Positions 1-5,919 of a stretch of 18,664 nt of DNA are shown piece by piece. The stretch's first letter is position 1. Every line of letters starts with the position of its first letter. The stretch is from WAPX01 sp964622075. GTDB lineage: Archaea; Halobacteriota; Archaeoglobi; Archaeoglobales; Archaeoglobaceae. The notes under the pieces were generated by a model. That model did no database searches and was not told where the DNA came from. It saw only the letters and a program-made list of their open reading frames with translations. The stretch lies in contig CAZUMR010000054.1 of NCBI GenBank assembly GCA_964622075.1, forward strand, positions 1 through 18,664, written 5' to 3'. The position numbers and the translations under genes were made by a program.

Positions 1-1
1 C

Positions 2-130
2 GAACTCGTGGCAATGGGTAAAGCTCTGAAAGATGCCGAGGAAATTCTCAAAATGAGGAGTGGAGAAGTTGTTGACATTGAGAGAGTTATCATGGAGAGA
101 GGAGTTTACCCACCGGCCTGGAAGAAGTAA
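2..130 (+). CDS. 3' end of an unidentified protein (partial)
   Basis: An open frame enters from the left edge and ends at TAA 128-130, giving 42 residues that finish in VIMERGVYPPAWKK. The visible part is charged and helical (around ALKDAEEILKMRSGEVVDIE) and then proline/aromatic. I do not recognise the family. A solute-binding protein for the livHM permeases was considered, but nothing in this tail supports it. The frame has no internal stop and ends only 6 bases before a copy of the dispersed 24-bp element, like several other genes here. The real length and start lie outside the window. Confidence 0.6.
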   Translation, partial: ELVAMGKALKDAEEILKMRSGEVVDIERVIMERGVYPPAWKK

Positions 131-136
131 CCTCTC

Positions 137-160
137 ACCCCTTTGTTTCCACTGGAATTT
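137..160 (-). repeat. Dispersed 24-bp element, copy A
   Basis: Read on the minus strand, the core at 138-156 matches TCCA[CG][AT]GGAAA[CT]AAAGGGG at every position (GT/C subtype) and is followed by T. Its 19-base core is identical to that of copy F. It begins 6 bases after the stop codon of the upstream partial gene. Confidence 0.8.
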
Positions 161-563
161 CTGTTTTTACTTTTTGGGCAGTTATATTAGCTTTTCCATG
201 CTTTAATTCTGCTATAATCAGGTCAATTTGGAAATACCCCGATATTTTATTTGCTTTTTTGAATTAACTTAGATTTACAGGAGATAAAAGGTACAGGAGG
301 CAGGATAGAGAGTCGTTGATGTTTTTATTCACGAGAAATATTGTTTAAAATTATTTTATTTACTACGAGAACTAAGAGGATGAGATGTGTGGAGAGGTTT
401 GTTGATGGAGTAGCATGATTTATTTTGAGTAATTGATGAATAATCCGGTTTAAGGGTAGATAAAGGGAAATGAAGGAAGATGAGTTAGTCGTCTGATGTT
501 ATATACTGGTTGCATTATCTGAGGTGGACGATGAAGGGTTGTGAGAGAAGCAATCAGAAAACG

Positions 564-570
564 TTATATA
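564..570 (+). promoter_or_regulatory. Putative TATA box of the CRISPR transcript
   Basis: TTATATA lies in the near-palindrome AACGTTATATACGTT (560-574). Its centre is about 29 bases upstream of the first repeat at 596. Archaeal start sites usually lie about 22-30 bases downstream of the TATA box, so a pre-crRNA from here would begin almost exactly at repeat 1. A second TTATATA at 499-505 is an alternative that would leave a leader RNA of about 70 bases. Confidence 0.5.
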
Positions 571-595
571 CGTTCAGGAGGGAAAATTACCAGCT

Positions 596-1302
596 GATAA
601 AATCAGACCAGAATGGGATTGAAATAAAGTCTTTACGTACTTTTCGAACCTCTCCCTTGCTTTGATAAAATCAGACCAGAATGGGATTGAAATACTTTGA
701 AAAGTTCTTATCTAAGCAGACGGTATACTCAGATAAAATCAGACCAGAATGGGATTGAAATCAATTGGGGCACTCTAAGCCCAACTTTGTTATGTAGATA
801 AAATCAGACCAGAATGGGATTGAAATGAGGTTCTTAAGGAGATCTTTGATAAGTACTATGCTGGGATAAAATCAGACCAGAATGGGATTGAAATGATAGT
901 GCACAGAGTGGATTGGCTGCAGACAGTGTTGCGATAAAATCAGACCAGAATGGGATTGAAATTGCTTCTCTGCTATCCGTGCAACGTATTTTATTATGAT
1001 AAAATCAGACCAGAATGGGATTGAAATTAAGCACTGTGAATTTCTCGAATCTGAAGTGTCGGTGAGATAAAATCAGACCAGAATGGGATTGAAATTTGTA
1101 TACATAGTACACTCTATCATTCAGAATGTCGATAAAATCAGACCAGAATGGGATTGAAATCATACAGTAGCTTTCTTCCTATTCCCTGCTTTTTCTTGGA
1201 TAAAATCAGACCAGAATGGGATTGAAATTTTGACGACGTAGATAAAAGAGTTGATGCAATTAAAAATTGTAGATAAAATCAGACCAGAATGGCTCAGGAA
1301 AT
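596..1302 (+). CRISPR. CRISPR array, 10 perfect repeats plus 1 degenerate, 10 spacers
   Basis: A 30-base repeat starts GATAAAATCAGACC and ends GGGATTGAAAT. Perfect copies start at 596, 664, 732, 797, 865, 933, 998, 1066, 1131 and 1199. A decayed copy starts at 1272: its first 21 bases are perfect and the 3' end is altered. Spacers are 38, 38, 35, 38, 38, 35, 38, 35, 38 and 43 bases. The repeat ends in ATTGAAAT, the usual form of the 8-base crRNA 5' tag in type I/III systems, and the decayed copy is at the right end. Both point to left-to-right transcription with the leader at 131-595. No cas gene is present, so the subtype cannot be assigned. Confidence 0.98.
1272..1302 (+). repeat. Degenerate terminal CRISPR repeat
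   Basis: The first 21 bases (1272-1292) match the repeat exactly. The end then reads CTCAGGAAAT in place of GATTGAAAT. Decay confined to the 3' end is typical of the leader-distal repeat and fixes the array orientation. Confidence 0.9.
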
Positions 1303-1438
1303 GATTGTTGAGTTGTACAGCTATTTACTATGTGAAAAAAAATTTAAATAAAAAACTATTCTTCCAAATCATTATCAAACCAGCAAAATCATCAAACAGA
1401 AATCATGTTCTTCAAACGGTGGGAATTTAACTTTTAAA

Positions 1439-1460
1439 TTCTCGAACCTTATATCGAGAA
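1439..1460 (+). promoter_or_regulatory. Dyad overlapping a TATA-like box upstream of livH
   Basis: TTCTCGA (1439-1445) and TCGAGAA (1454-1460) are perfect inverted repeats around the 8-base centre ACCTTATA. The TATA-like TTATAT at 1449-1454 sits in the centre and right arm. A start site about 25 bases on would fall near 1475-1480, roughly 40 bases before the livH start. The geometry is that of an operator that would compete with TBP binding. Confidence 0.5.
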
Positions 1461-1517
1461 ATACGCTCAAATCGGGAGTGAGTAAAGTTTTAAATTCAAT
1501 GCACGGCGACTCCGGTT

Positions 1518-2453
1518 ATGCCGGGAATGGAAGTCCTCACTGGCGCTATAATTTACTCAAACCTCCTCGTACTCCTAGCAGTAGGACTTACTTTAGCCTA
1601 TATCACTACAGCAGTACCAAACTTCGCACAGGGTTCTTTTGCAGTGGTTGGCTCTTACACAGCGCTGACAGTGTACCGATTATTCAGTCTGCATCCCTAC
1701 TATTCACTGCCTCTCGCTTTCCTCGCAGGAGGTGCTGTGGGACTTGCAAGCTACGTCTTCGTGCTGAGACCGCTGATACGCAGGGGAGCAACAGTGGTAA
1801 CCCTGATGATTGCAACTCTCGCCCTTGACCTGATTCTCCTCGGCCTGAGAGGTATTTACGCCGGCTACCTTGGAAAGCTAACTGGCAGCACTTGCGACAT
1901 GTTCATGTTCGCTTACCTGAACTACAACATCTTCGGCCTGCCTTCGATCCTCATAGTCTCAACTCTTGTCATAATCCTGACTTTTGGTGTCCTCTTCACA
2001 CTGCTTTACAAAACGAAGTTCGGAATAGCCCTCAGAGCATCCATGGAAAACCCGGCTCTTGCAGAGATAATGGGAGTAAACGTGGAGTACACAAGGATGT
2101 TTGCATGGTTTCTCTCAGGAGCTCTCGCAGCATTAGCCGGATGTCTGCTGCCTTTCAAACAGGAAATAGTTCCGGCAACTGCAGAGATAATAATAGTCTC
2201 AATATTCGCAGCAAGCATCGTTGGAGGTCTCAACAACATCTACGGAGCTCTCATAGGCGGTTACATAGTCGGCATGTCAGAATCTCTCGTAACATACTGG
2301 CTTTCGACTGTTTTTGGAACAGGAATGCTCGTTTACAGCAAGGTCGTGGCCCTGACAATAATAATAGCAACTCTTCTTATAGCTCCACAGGGAATTGCCG
2401 GAATTGACTGGAGAGCTGTTAGAAAGAGGCTCAGAAGGGAGGTGAAAGCTTGA
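1518..2453 (+). CDS. livH: Branched-chain amino acid ABC transporter permease, LivH family
   Basis: This 311-aa, very hydrophobic protein is an inner-membrane permease of an ABC importer of the branched-chain amino acid (HAAT) type. The N-terminal segment has the LivH pattern VLLAVGLTLAYITTAVPNFAQG (the counterpart of the usual GLTLIYG..NFAHG). The cytoplasmic loop FGIALRASMENPALAEIMGV is the coupling-helix region that contacts the ATPase. About eight membrane segments are visible. The ATG at 1518 follows no clear ribosome site, and ATG 1527 is a nearby alternative. It overlaps livM by 4 bases, so the two are translated together. No LivK binding protein and no LivG/LivF ATPases are in the window, so substrate is unproven. 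Aromatic acids or amides are possible as well as Leu/Ile/Val. Confidence 0.92.
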   Translation: MPGMEVLTGAIIYSNLLVLLAVGLTLAYITTAVPNFAQGSFAVVGSYTALTVYRLFSLHPYYSLPLAFLAGGAVGLASYVFVLRPLIRRGATVVTLMIATLALDLILLGLRGIYAGYLGKLTGSTCDMFMFAYLNYNIFGLPSILIVSTLVIILTFGVLFTLLYKTKFGIALRASMENPALAEIMGVNVEYTRMFAWFLSGALAALAGCLLPFKQEIVPATAEIIIVSIFAASIVGGLNNIYGALIGGYIVGMSESLVTYWLSTVFGTGMLVYSKVVALTIIIATLLIAPQGIAGIDWRAVRKRLRREVKA

Positions 2454-3538
2454 GCCTGATTCCCACAGGTCTCATACAGAACATCCTGCTGTGGTTCGGT
2501 CTGTACCTCATAGTATCTCTGAGCCTGAACATGGAATACGGCTATGGAGGTATTCCAAACTTTGGAAAGGCCATATCGGTAATAGTCGGTGCAGTGGTTG
2601 CAGGAGGAATAATGACAAGGATACTGATGGCAGTTTACGGAGTAAAAGGAGGTATTGGCGGGTTTTCCACAGCTACTTCAGTCGTTAGCGATAAGGTGAC
2701 GGCAATAGTTCAGCACAACCCCATTTTCGGATTTTTGCTTTTCTTCGCCACGATAGCCCTTGCAATAGTCCTGGGATGCATAGTTGGAGCACTGTTTATA
2801 CTGCCAAGTGCAAGGCTAAGAGAGGACTACCTTGCAATTACCCTGCTCGCAATATCAGAGACGTTCACGATGATATGCTACTACGACCAGCCAATAATAG
2901 GTGGTTACTACGGTGTCTCAGTTCCGGACGTTTTCGGCTTTCTTCAGGGGTCGAACAGGTTCCTGTTTTTCACAGCAATAATTCTTGTAATCGCAGGGAT
3001 AACCTACCTGTTCTTCGAGAGACTTCTGAACACACCGTACGGGAGACTGCTGAAAGCCATGAGAGAAAACGAGGATGTCATAAGAGTTTACGGAAGGGAC
3101 ATAATGAAGGTCAGAATGATGACGATGGCCGTCGGTTCAGGTGTAGCAGCAATAGTTGGAGTTCTGCTATCGTACTTCACCCTCAGCGTTCAGGCCAACT
3201 CTTTCATGATAACAGGCAGAACACTCTGGACTTTCTATCCCTTCCTGATAATACTGCTTGGAGGAGCAGGTAACAACAAGGGTGTCGTTGCGGGAACGTT
3301 CATATTCGTAACAGTAATGGAGCTCATAGACTTCTACAAGTCGAGCATCGTCGCAATGCTCAATCTACCAGTAGAGGCCGTCTGGCTCGAGTACATACTT
3401 TTCGGGGTAATGATGCTCCTGATACTCTACTACAAGCCAGAAGGGCTTATACCTGAGAAACCAATAGTTACAGACCCGATAAAGAGAGCATACGAAACAA
3501 GAAAGGTCGCAGTCAGGGGAGTCAGGAAAGAGGAATGA
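2450..3538 (+). CDS. livM: Branched-chain amino acid ABC transporter permease, LivM family
   Basis: This 362-aa membrane protein is the second permease half, partner of LivH. It starts at TTG 2450-2452, overlapping the livH stop (TTGA). The choice is supported by a strong ribosome site AAGGGAGGTGA at 2435-2445. LivM signatures are SLSLNMEYGYGGIPNFGKA near the N-terminus, PSARLREDYLAI in the middle and the coupling loop TPYGRLLKAMRENEDVIRVYG, followed by GGAGNNKGVVAGT. About eight to ten membrane segments are visible. Length fits the family, with a charged cytoplasmic tail after residue 325. The 3' end overlaps the convergent HEAT-like gene by 17 bases. Energising ATPases must be encoded elsewhere. 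Confidence 0.92.
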   Translation: MSLIPTGLIQNILLWFGLYLIVSLSLNMEYGYGGIPNFGKAISVIVGAVVAGGIMTRILMAVYGVKGGIGGFSTATSVVSDKVTAIVQHNPIFGFLLFFATIALAIVLGCIVGALFILPSARLREDYLAITLLAISETFTMICYYDQPIIGGYYGVSVPDVFGFLQGSNRFLFFTAIILVIAGITYLFFERLLNTPYGRLLKAMRENEDVIRVYGRDIMKVRMMTMAVGSGVAAIVGVLLSYFTLSVQANSFMITGRTLWTFYPFLIILLGGAGNNKGVVAGTFIFVTVMELIDFYKSSIVAMLNLPVEAVWLEYILFGVMMLLILYYKPEGLIPEKPIVTDPIKRAYETRKVAVRGVRKEE

Positions 3539-4115
3539 TTTTTTCCATCGCTTTTTTTGTTTCTTCTGCTTCTTTTTCCATTTTACAGCTGGAAAATGTC
3601 TCGAGGCATACCTTCAAGGCGTGAAATGCGTAGTTCTGAACATAAGGGCTCGAATCTTTTTCAAGTCTTTCAATCAAAGCCCTGTAAGATTGCCTTGCAA
3701 ATTCCGGATTTCTGCAAAACCTTGAAAGTGCATCTGCCGCCCTGTGCCTGACCCACGGACAGCTATCTCCAAGAGCCTTAACAACAAGTTCAACAACTTC
3801 CGGATCTTCAATTCCAAGTTTTCCCGAAAACTCTGCTGCAACTCCTTTAGACCACGGACATTTTCCTCTCAGCTCTCCAATCAGCACATTTCTCAGAGGG
3901 TCTTTCAGCTCTGAGAGGTTATCGCCATAAAGCTCAAAAAGTCTGCATAGAGCATAGAGGAGCTTTTTCCTGACTTTGCAGTTTTTTCCACCTGCTGCAT
4001 CACCGTATAACAGTTCTTCTAACAGTTCCCTTTCACAGCCCCTGAGTTTCAGCACATCCTCTTCATCAACCTTCTTCTTCTCTTCAAGCTCTTTTACTGC
4101 AAACCTGCAGTCCAT
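3522..4115 (-). CDS. Cysteine-rich HEAT/armadillo-like helical repeat protein
   Basis: This 197-aa soluble protein is built of paired helices. The middle and end show HEAT-like units, for example DPEVVELVVKALGDSCPWVR followed by HRAADALSRFC, then a unit around LIERLEKDSSPYVQNYAFHAL. HEAT repeats are protein-binding scaffolds; no catalytic motif is seen. Nine cysteines are spread through it, and a CPW motif recurs in two adjacent repeats (GKCPW, DSCPW). The ATG at 4115 lacks a clear ribosome site, and GATAAAC on the minus strand near 4135-4142 could place the start site close to the ATG. It stands alone on the minus strand between livM and the kinase gene. A role as adaptor or as a metal-binding or redox-sensitive scaffold is inference. 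Confidence 0.75.
   Translation of the reverse strand: MDCRFAVKELEEKKKVDEEDVLKLRGCERELLEELLYGDAAGGKNCKVRKKLLYALCRLFELYGDNLSELKDPLRNVLIGELRGKCPWSKGVAAEFSGKLGIEDPEVVELVVKALGDSCPWVRHRAADALSRFCRNPEFARQSYRALIERLEKDSSPYVQNYAFHALKVCLETFSSCKMEKEAEETKKAMEKIIPLS
3539..3558 (+). terminator. Oligo-T terminator after livM
   Basis: A run of six T (3539-3544) directly after the livM stop and a run of seven T (3552-3558) match the intrinsic oligo-T termination signals of archaea. They lie inside the 3' end of the convergent gene, where they encode Lys/Glu-rich residues on the other strand. Confidence 0.5.
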
Positions 4116-4142
4116 GAATGAAGAACCATTCAGAGTTTATCT

Positions 4143-4218
4143 ACTTTTTCGCACTTTTTCGCGCTTTTACGTTTCCTTTCCCCTCCTACTCCCCTCTTTC
4201 CTCTCTTTCTCTTCTTGC
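4143..4218. repeat. 10-bp tandem repeat and homopyrimidine tract
   Basis: ACTTTTTCGC is repeated exactly at 4143-4152 and 4153-4162. From 4171 to 4218 the plus strand is almost only C and T (for example CCTTTCCCCTCCT). The tract lies upstream of both divergent genes, the HEAT-like gene (-) and the kinase gene (+). Confidence 0.7.
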
Positions 4219-4274
4219 CTTATTTTTAAGACAGTCCTCAAAATGGGCTGAAACATGCTGAGGTCACCAAAACG

Positions 4275-4282
4275 TATTTTAA
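4275..4282 (+). promoter_or_regulatory. Putative TATA box of the phosphoribulokinase gene
   Basis: TATTTTAA preceded by the A-rich CCAAAACG (a plausible BRE) is centred about 29 bases before ATG 4308. No ribosome site precedes this ATG, so a leaderless or nearly leaderless mRNA is likely. Confidence 0.45.
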
Positions 4283-4307
4283 TGACGCAGGTGTATAGAA
4301 AACGATT

Positions 4308-5318
4308 ATGACACTGATAGAGAGGTTGAAAAGTAGTGGCAGAGTTTTCATTGTTGGAATTGCGGGAGATAGCGGTTCTGGTAAAACGACCTTTGCGAAT
4401 GCCATAAGGAGTTTACTCGGGAAAGAGGTTGTTTCGAGCATAACTCTTGACGACTATCACATTTATGACAGGGAAACGAGGAGAAAGCTCGGTATAACTC
4501 CCCTTCATCCGGAGGCCAATAATCTGAACCTAATAAAAACTCACCTCATGCTCCTGAAAAAGGGAGAAACTATCAGAAAGCCGACTTACGATCACAAAAC
4601 CGGAACCTTTGGAGAGTGGGAAGACTTCACTCCAACTCCAATAGTCATAGTTGAGGGGTTGCACACACTTTACGATGGTCTCAGGGATTATCTCGATTTC
4701 AAGATATTCGTGGACCCGGCGAGATACGTGAAGAGAAAGTGGAAGATAAGGAGGGACGTTGAGGAGAGAGGATACAGGAGAGAAGAGGTGCTTGAAGAGA
4801 TAATAAAGAGGGAGAGCGATTACAAGAGGTACATTGATTTCCAGAAGATATACGCGGATGTCGTGATAAAGATATTCCCAACCGACCTGCAGAGTTCTGA
4901 CAGGATAACATACCTGACCGAAAGAGCGGAGCTGTACAAGGTAAGACTGATACTCAGAAATCTGAAAAGCATTCCAGCTGAGCCAATAAAGCTGAACATA
5001 GATCTTTCAGACTTCGTAAAAGCGAGCGAGAAGGATTTTGCACTGAGCTTCTTTACAGATTACTATTACGAGAAGAAGTCGAGTTTTATTGAAATAGACG
5101 GAATGATGAATGTAGAGCTCTTTTCAGCATTGCTTGAGACCCTGAAAAGGGAGGCCGGTGGCAACGCGTGGGATACTGACAGGTATGTAAATGCAATAGA
5201 GGTTGCCAAACTGCTTGTTTGCTGGAGATTTCTTGAACTGATGAAATCCGAGCTCTCAAAACTCCCGGAGCAGCCAGAGGATGTAAAGGAGGTAAAGGAT
5301 AGCCAGAATAGCCGTTAA
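4308..5318 (+). CDS. prk: Phosphoribulokinase / uridine kinase family protein, archaeal PRK type
   Basis: A 336-aa soluble P-loop kinase. Walker A GDSGSGKTT spans residues 20-28. DDYHIYDRETRRKLGITPL starting at residue 48 closely follows the phosphoribulokinase signature (DDYH..DR..RK..G.T.L.P.ANN). PTYDHKTGTF and IVEGLHTLY follow in the right order, and DPARYVKRKWKIRRDVEERG matches the later PRK motif. Known phosphoribulokinases make ribulose 1,5-bisphosphate from ribulose 5-phosphate and ATP. Archaeal forms feed RubisCO in the reductive hexulose-phosphate pathway of some methanogens. The 130-residue C-terminal extension fits PRK better than the shorter uridine kinases (about 210 aa). It is a single gene with its own promoter. 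No RubisCO gene is in the window, so substrate is assigned by motif only. Confidence 0.85.
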   Translation: MTLIERLKSSGRVFIVGIAGDSGSGKTTFANAIRSLLGKEVVSSITLDDYHIYDRETRRKLGITPLHPEANNLNLIKTHLMLLKKGETIRKPTYDHKTGTFGEWEDFTPTPIVIVEGLHTLYDGLRDYLDFKIFVDPARYVKRKWKIRRDVEERGYRREEVLEEIIKRESDYKRYIDFQKIYADVVIKIFPTDLQSSDRITYLTERAELYKVRLILRNLKSIPAEPIKLNIDLSDFVKASEKDFALSFFTDYYYEKKSSFIEIDGMMNVELFSALLETLKREAGGNAWDTDRYVNAIEVAKLLVCWRFLELMKSELSKLPEQPEDVKEVKDSQNSR

Positions 5319-5355
5319 GTTAAATTTTTGAGAATTTGAAATTGCTTTACTGGAG

Positions 5356-5423
5356 TATAAAATAAATATAAAATTAAAAATAAATAAAAAACAAATAATT
5401 AAAAAATTAATTAAAAAATTTTA
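5356..5423 (+). promoter_or_regulatory. Nearly pure A/T promoter region of the aldehyde oxidoreductase operon
   Basis: 68 bases with a single C. It begins with TATAAAAT (5356-5363), a good archaeal TATA box about 75 bases before the GTG start. It ends with a perfect 12-bp tandem repeat, AATTAAAAAATT at 5397-5408 and 5409-5420. The mRNA leader would be unstructured and A/U-rich up to the ribosome site GGGGTGAT at 5425-5432. Confidence 0.5.
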
Positions 5424-5435
5424 CGGGGTGATAGT

Positions 5436-5891
5436 GTGTCCGGAAACGGGAAAGGTAAGGGGAAAGTTAAGAGGCTCGTTATCAAGGATATAGAGAAGTG
5501 CGTTGGCTGTGGAATGTGCATGTACGCATGCTCAAGGAGAAAGGGAGAAGCTGGAATTGAGAACTCGGGTATTCTTGCTGTGAGTTTGAGTGGTTTTGAG
5601 AGAGGTGCCACCGTAATATTCTGCAGGGCGTGTACTGATGCACCGTGTGCTCAGGTATGCCCAACCGGGGCCATGAGAGCAAGAGAAGGAGGAGGAGTTA
5701 TCTATCACGAAACAGACTGCATAGGATGCGGAAACTGTATAGAGGCCTGCACGATAAATGCAATTTTCAGGAGAAGGGATGGGAAGCCAGCTGTTTGCGT
5801 TCACTGCGGTTACTGTGCAGACTACTGCCCGCACGGAGTTCTTGCTTACGAGGAAGTTGAGCCTGAAAGCTTCAGAAGGGTAATAGTGTAA
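5436..5891 (+). CDS. Polyferredoxin-like electron transfer subunit with four [4Fe-4S] motifs
   Basis: A 151-aa iron-sulfur protein with 16 cysteines in four groups: C22/25/28/32, C63/66/71/75, C95/98/101/105 and C121/124/127/131. The second group has the CxxCxxxxPCxxxCP form of the DmsB/HycB/AorA-like four-cluster ferredoxins. The others are CxxCxxC ferredoxin motifs. There is no signal peptide, so it is cytoplasmic. GTG 5436 is chosen because the ribosome site GGGGTGAT lies at 5425-5432. The N-terminus is Gly/Lys-rich. The gene ends 28 bases before the aldehyde oxidoreductase start. This pairing is seen with tungsten AOR enzymes, where the small subunit wires electrons from the enzyme to ferredoxin, NAD+ or a quinone route. 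That role is inferred from position and family. Confidence 0.9.
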   Translation: MSGNGKGKGKVKRLVIKDIEKCVGCGMCMYACSRRKGEAGIENSGILAVSLSGFERGATVIFCRACTDAPCAQVCPTGAMRAREGGGVIYHETDCIGCGNCIEACTINAIFRRRDGKPAVCVHCGYCADYCPHGVLAYEEVEPESFRRVIV

Positions 5892-5919
5892 GGATAGTGT
5901 AAGGCAGGAGGTGATCCGA

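Larger units (their letters stand above)
131..595 (+). promoter_or_regulatory. Gene-free CRISPR leader region
   Basis: These 465 bases hold no convincing reading frame. They lie directly upstream of the first perfect CRISPR repeat. The opposite end of the array carries the decayed repeat, so this is the leader side where new spacers would be added. The stretch contains one copy of the dispersed element (137-160), long A/T-rich segments, and two TATA-like boxes near 499-505 and 564-570. The boundary of the functional leader cannot be set from one sequence; the last 100-200 bases are the most likely active part. Confidence 0.7.

Noticed and set aside
2..130. The partial first gene as LivK or LivF
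   Set aside because: Its tail shows neither ABC ATPase nor solute-binding end motifs; position alone is not enough.
131..595. A small gene in the CRISPR leader
   Set aside because: All frames are short and interrupted, with no plausible start and ribosome site pair.
1478..1828. 116-aa open frame overlapping the livH start
   Set aside because: It is in another frame of livH, has a random Ser/Arg-rich composition and no family character.
5911..5919. GTG 5911 as start of the aldehyde oxidoreductase
   Set aside because: This GTG is part of the AGGAGGTGAT ribosome site itself; ATG 5920 is correctly spaced from it.
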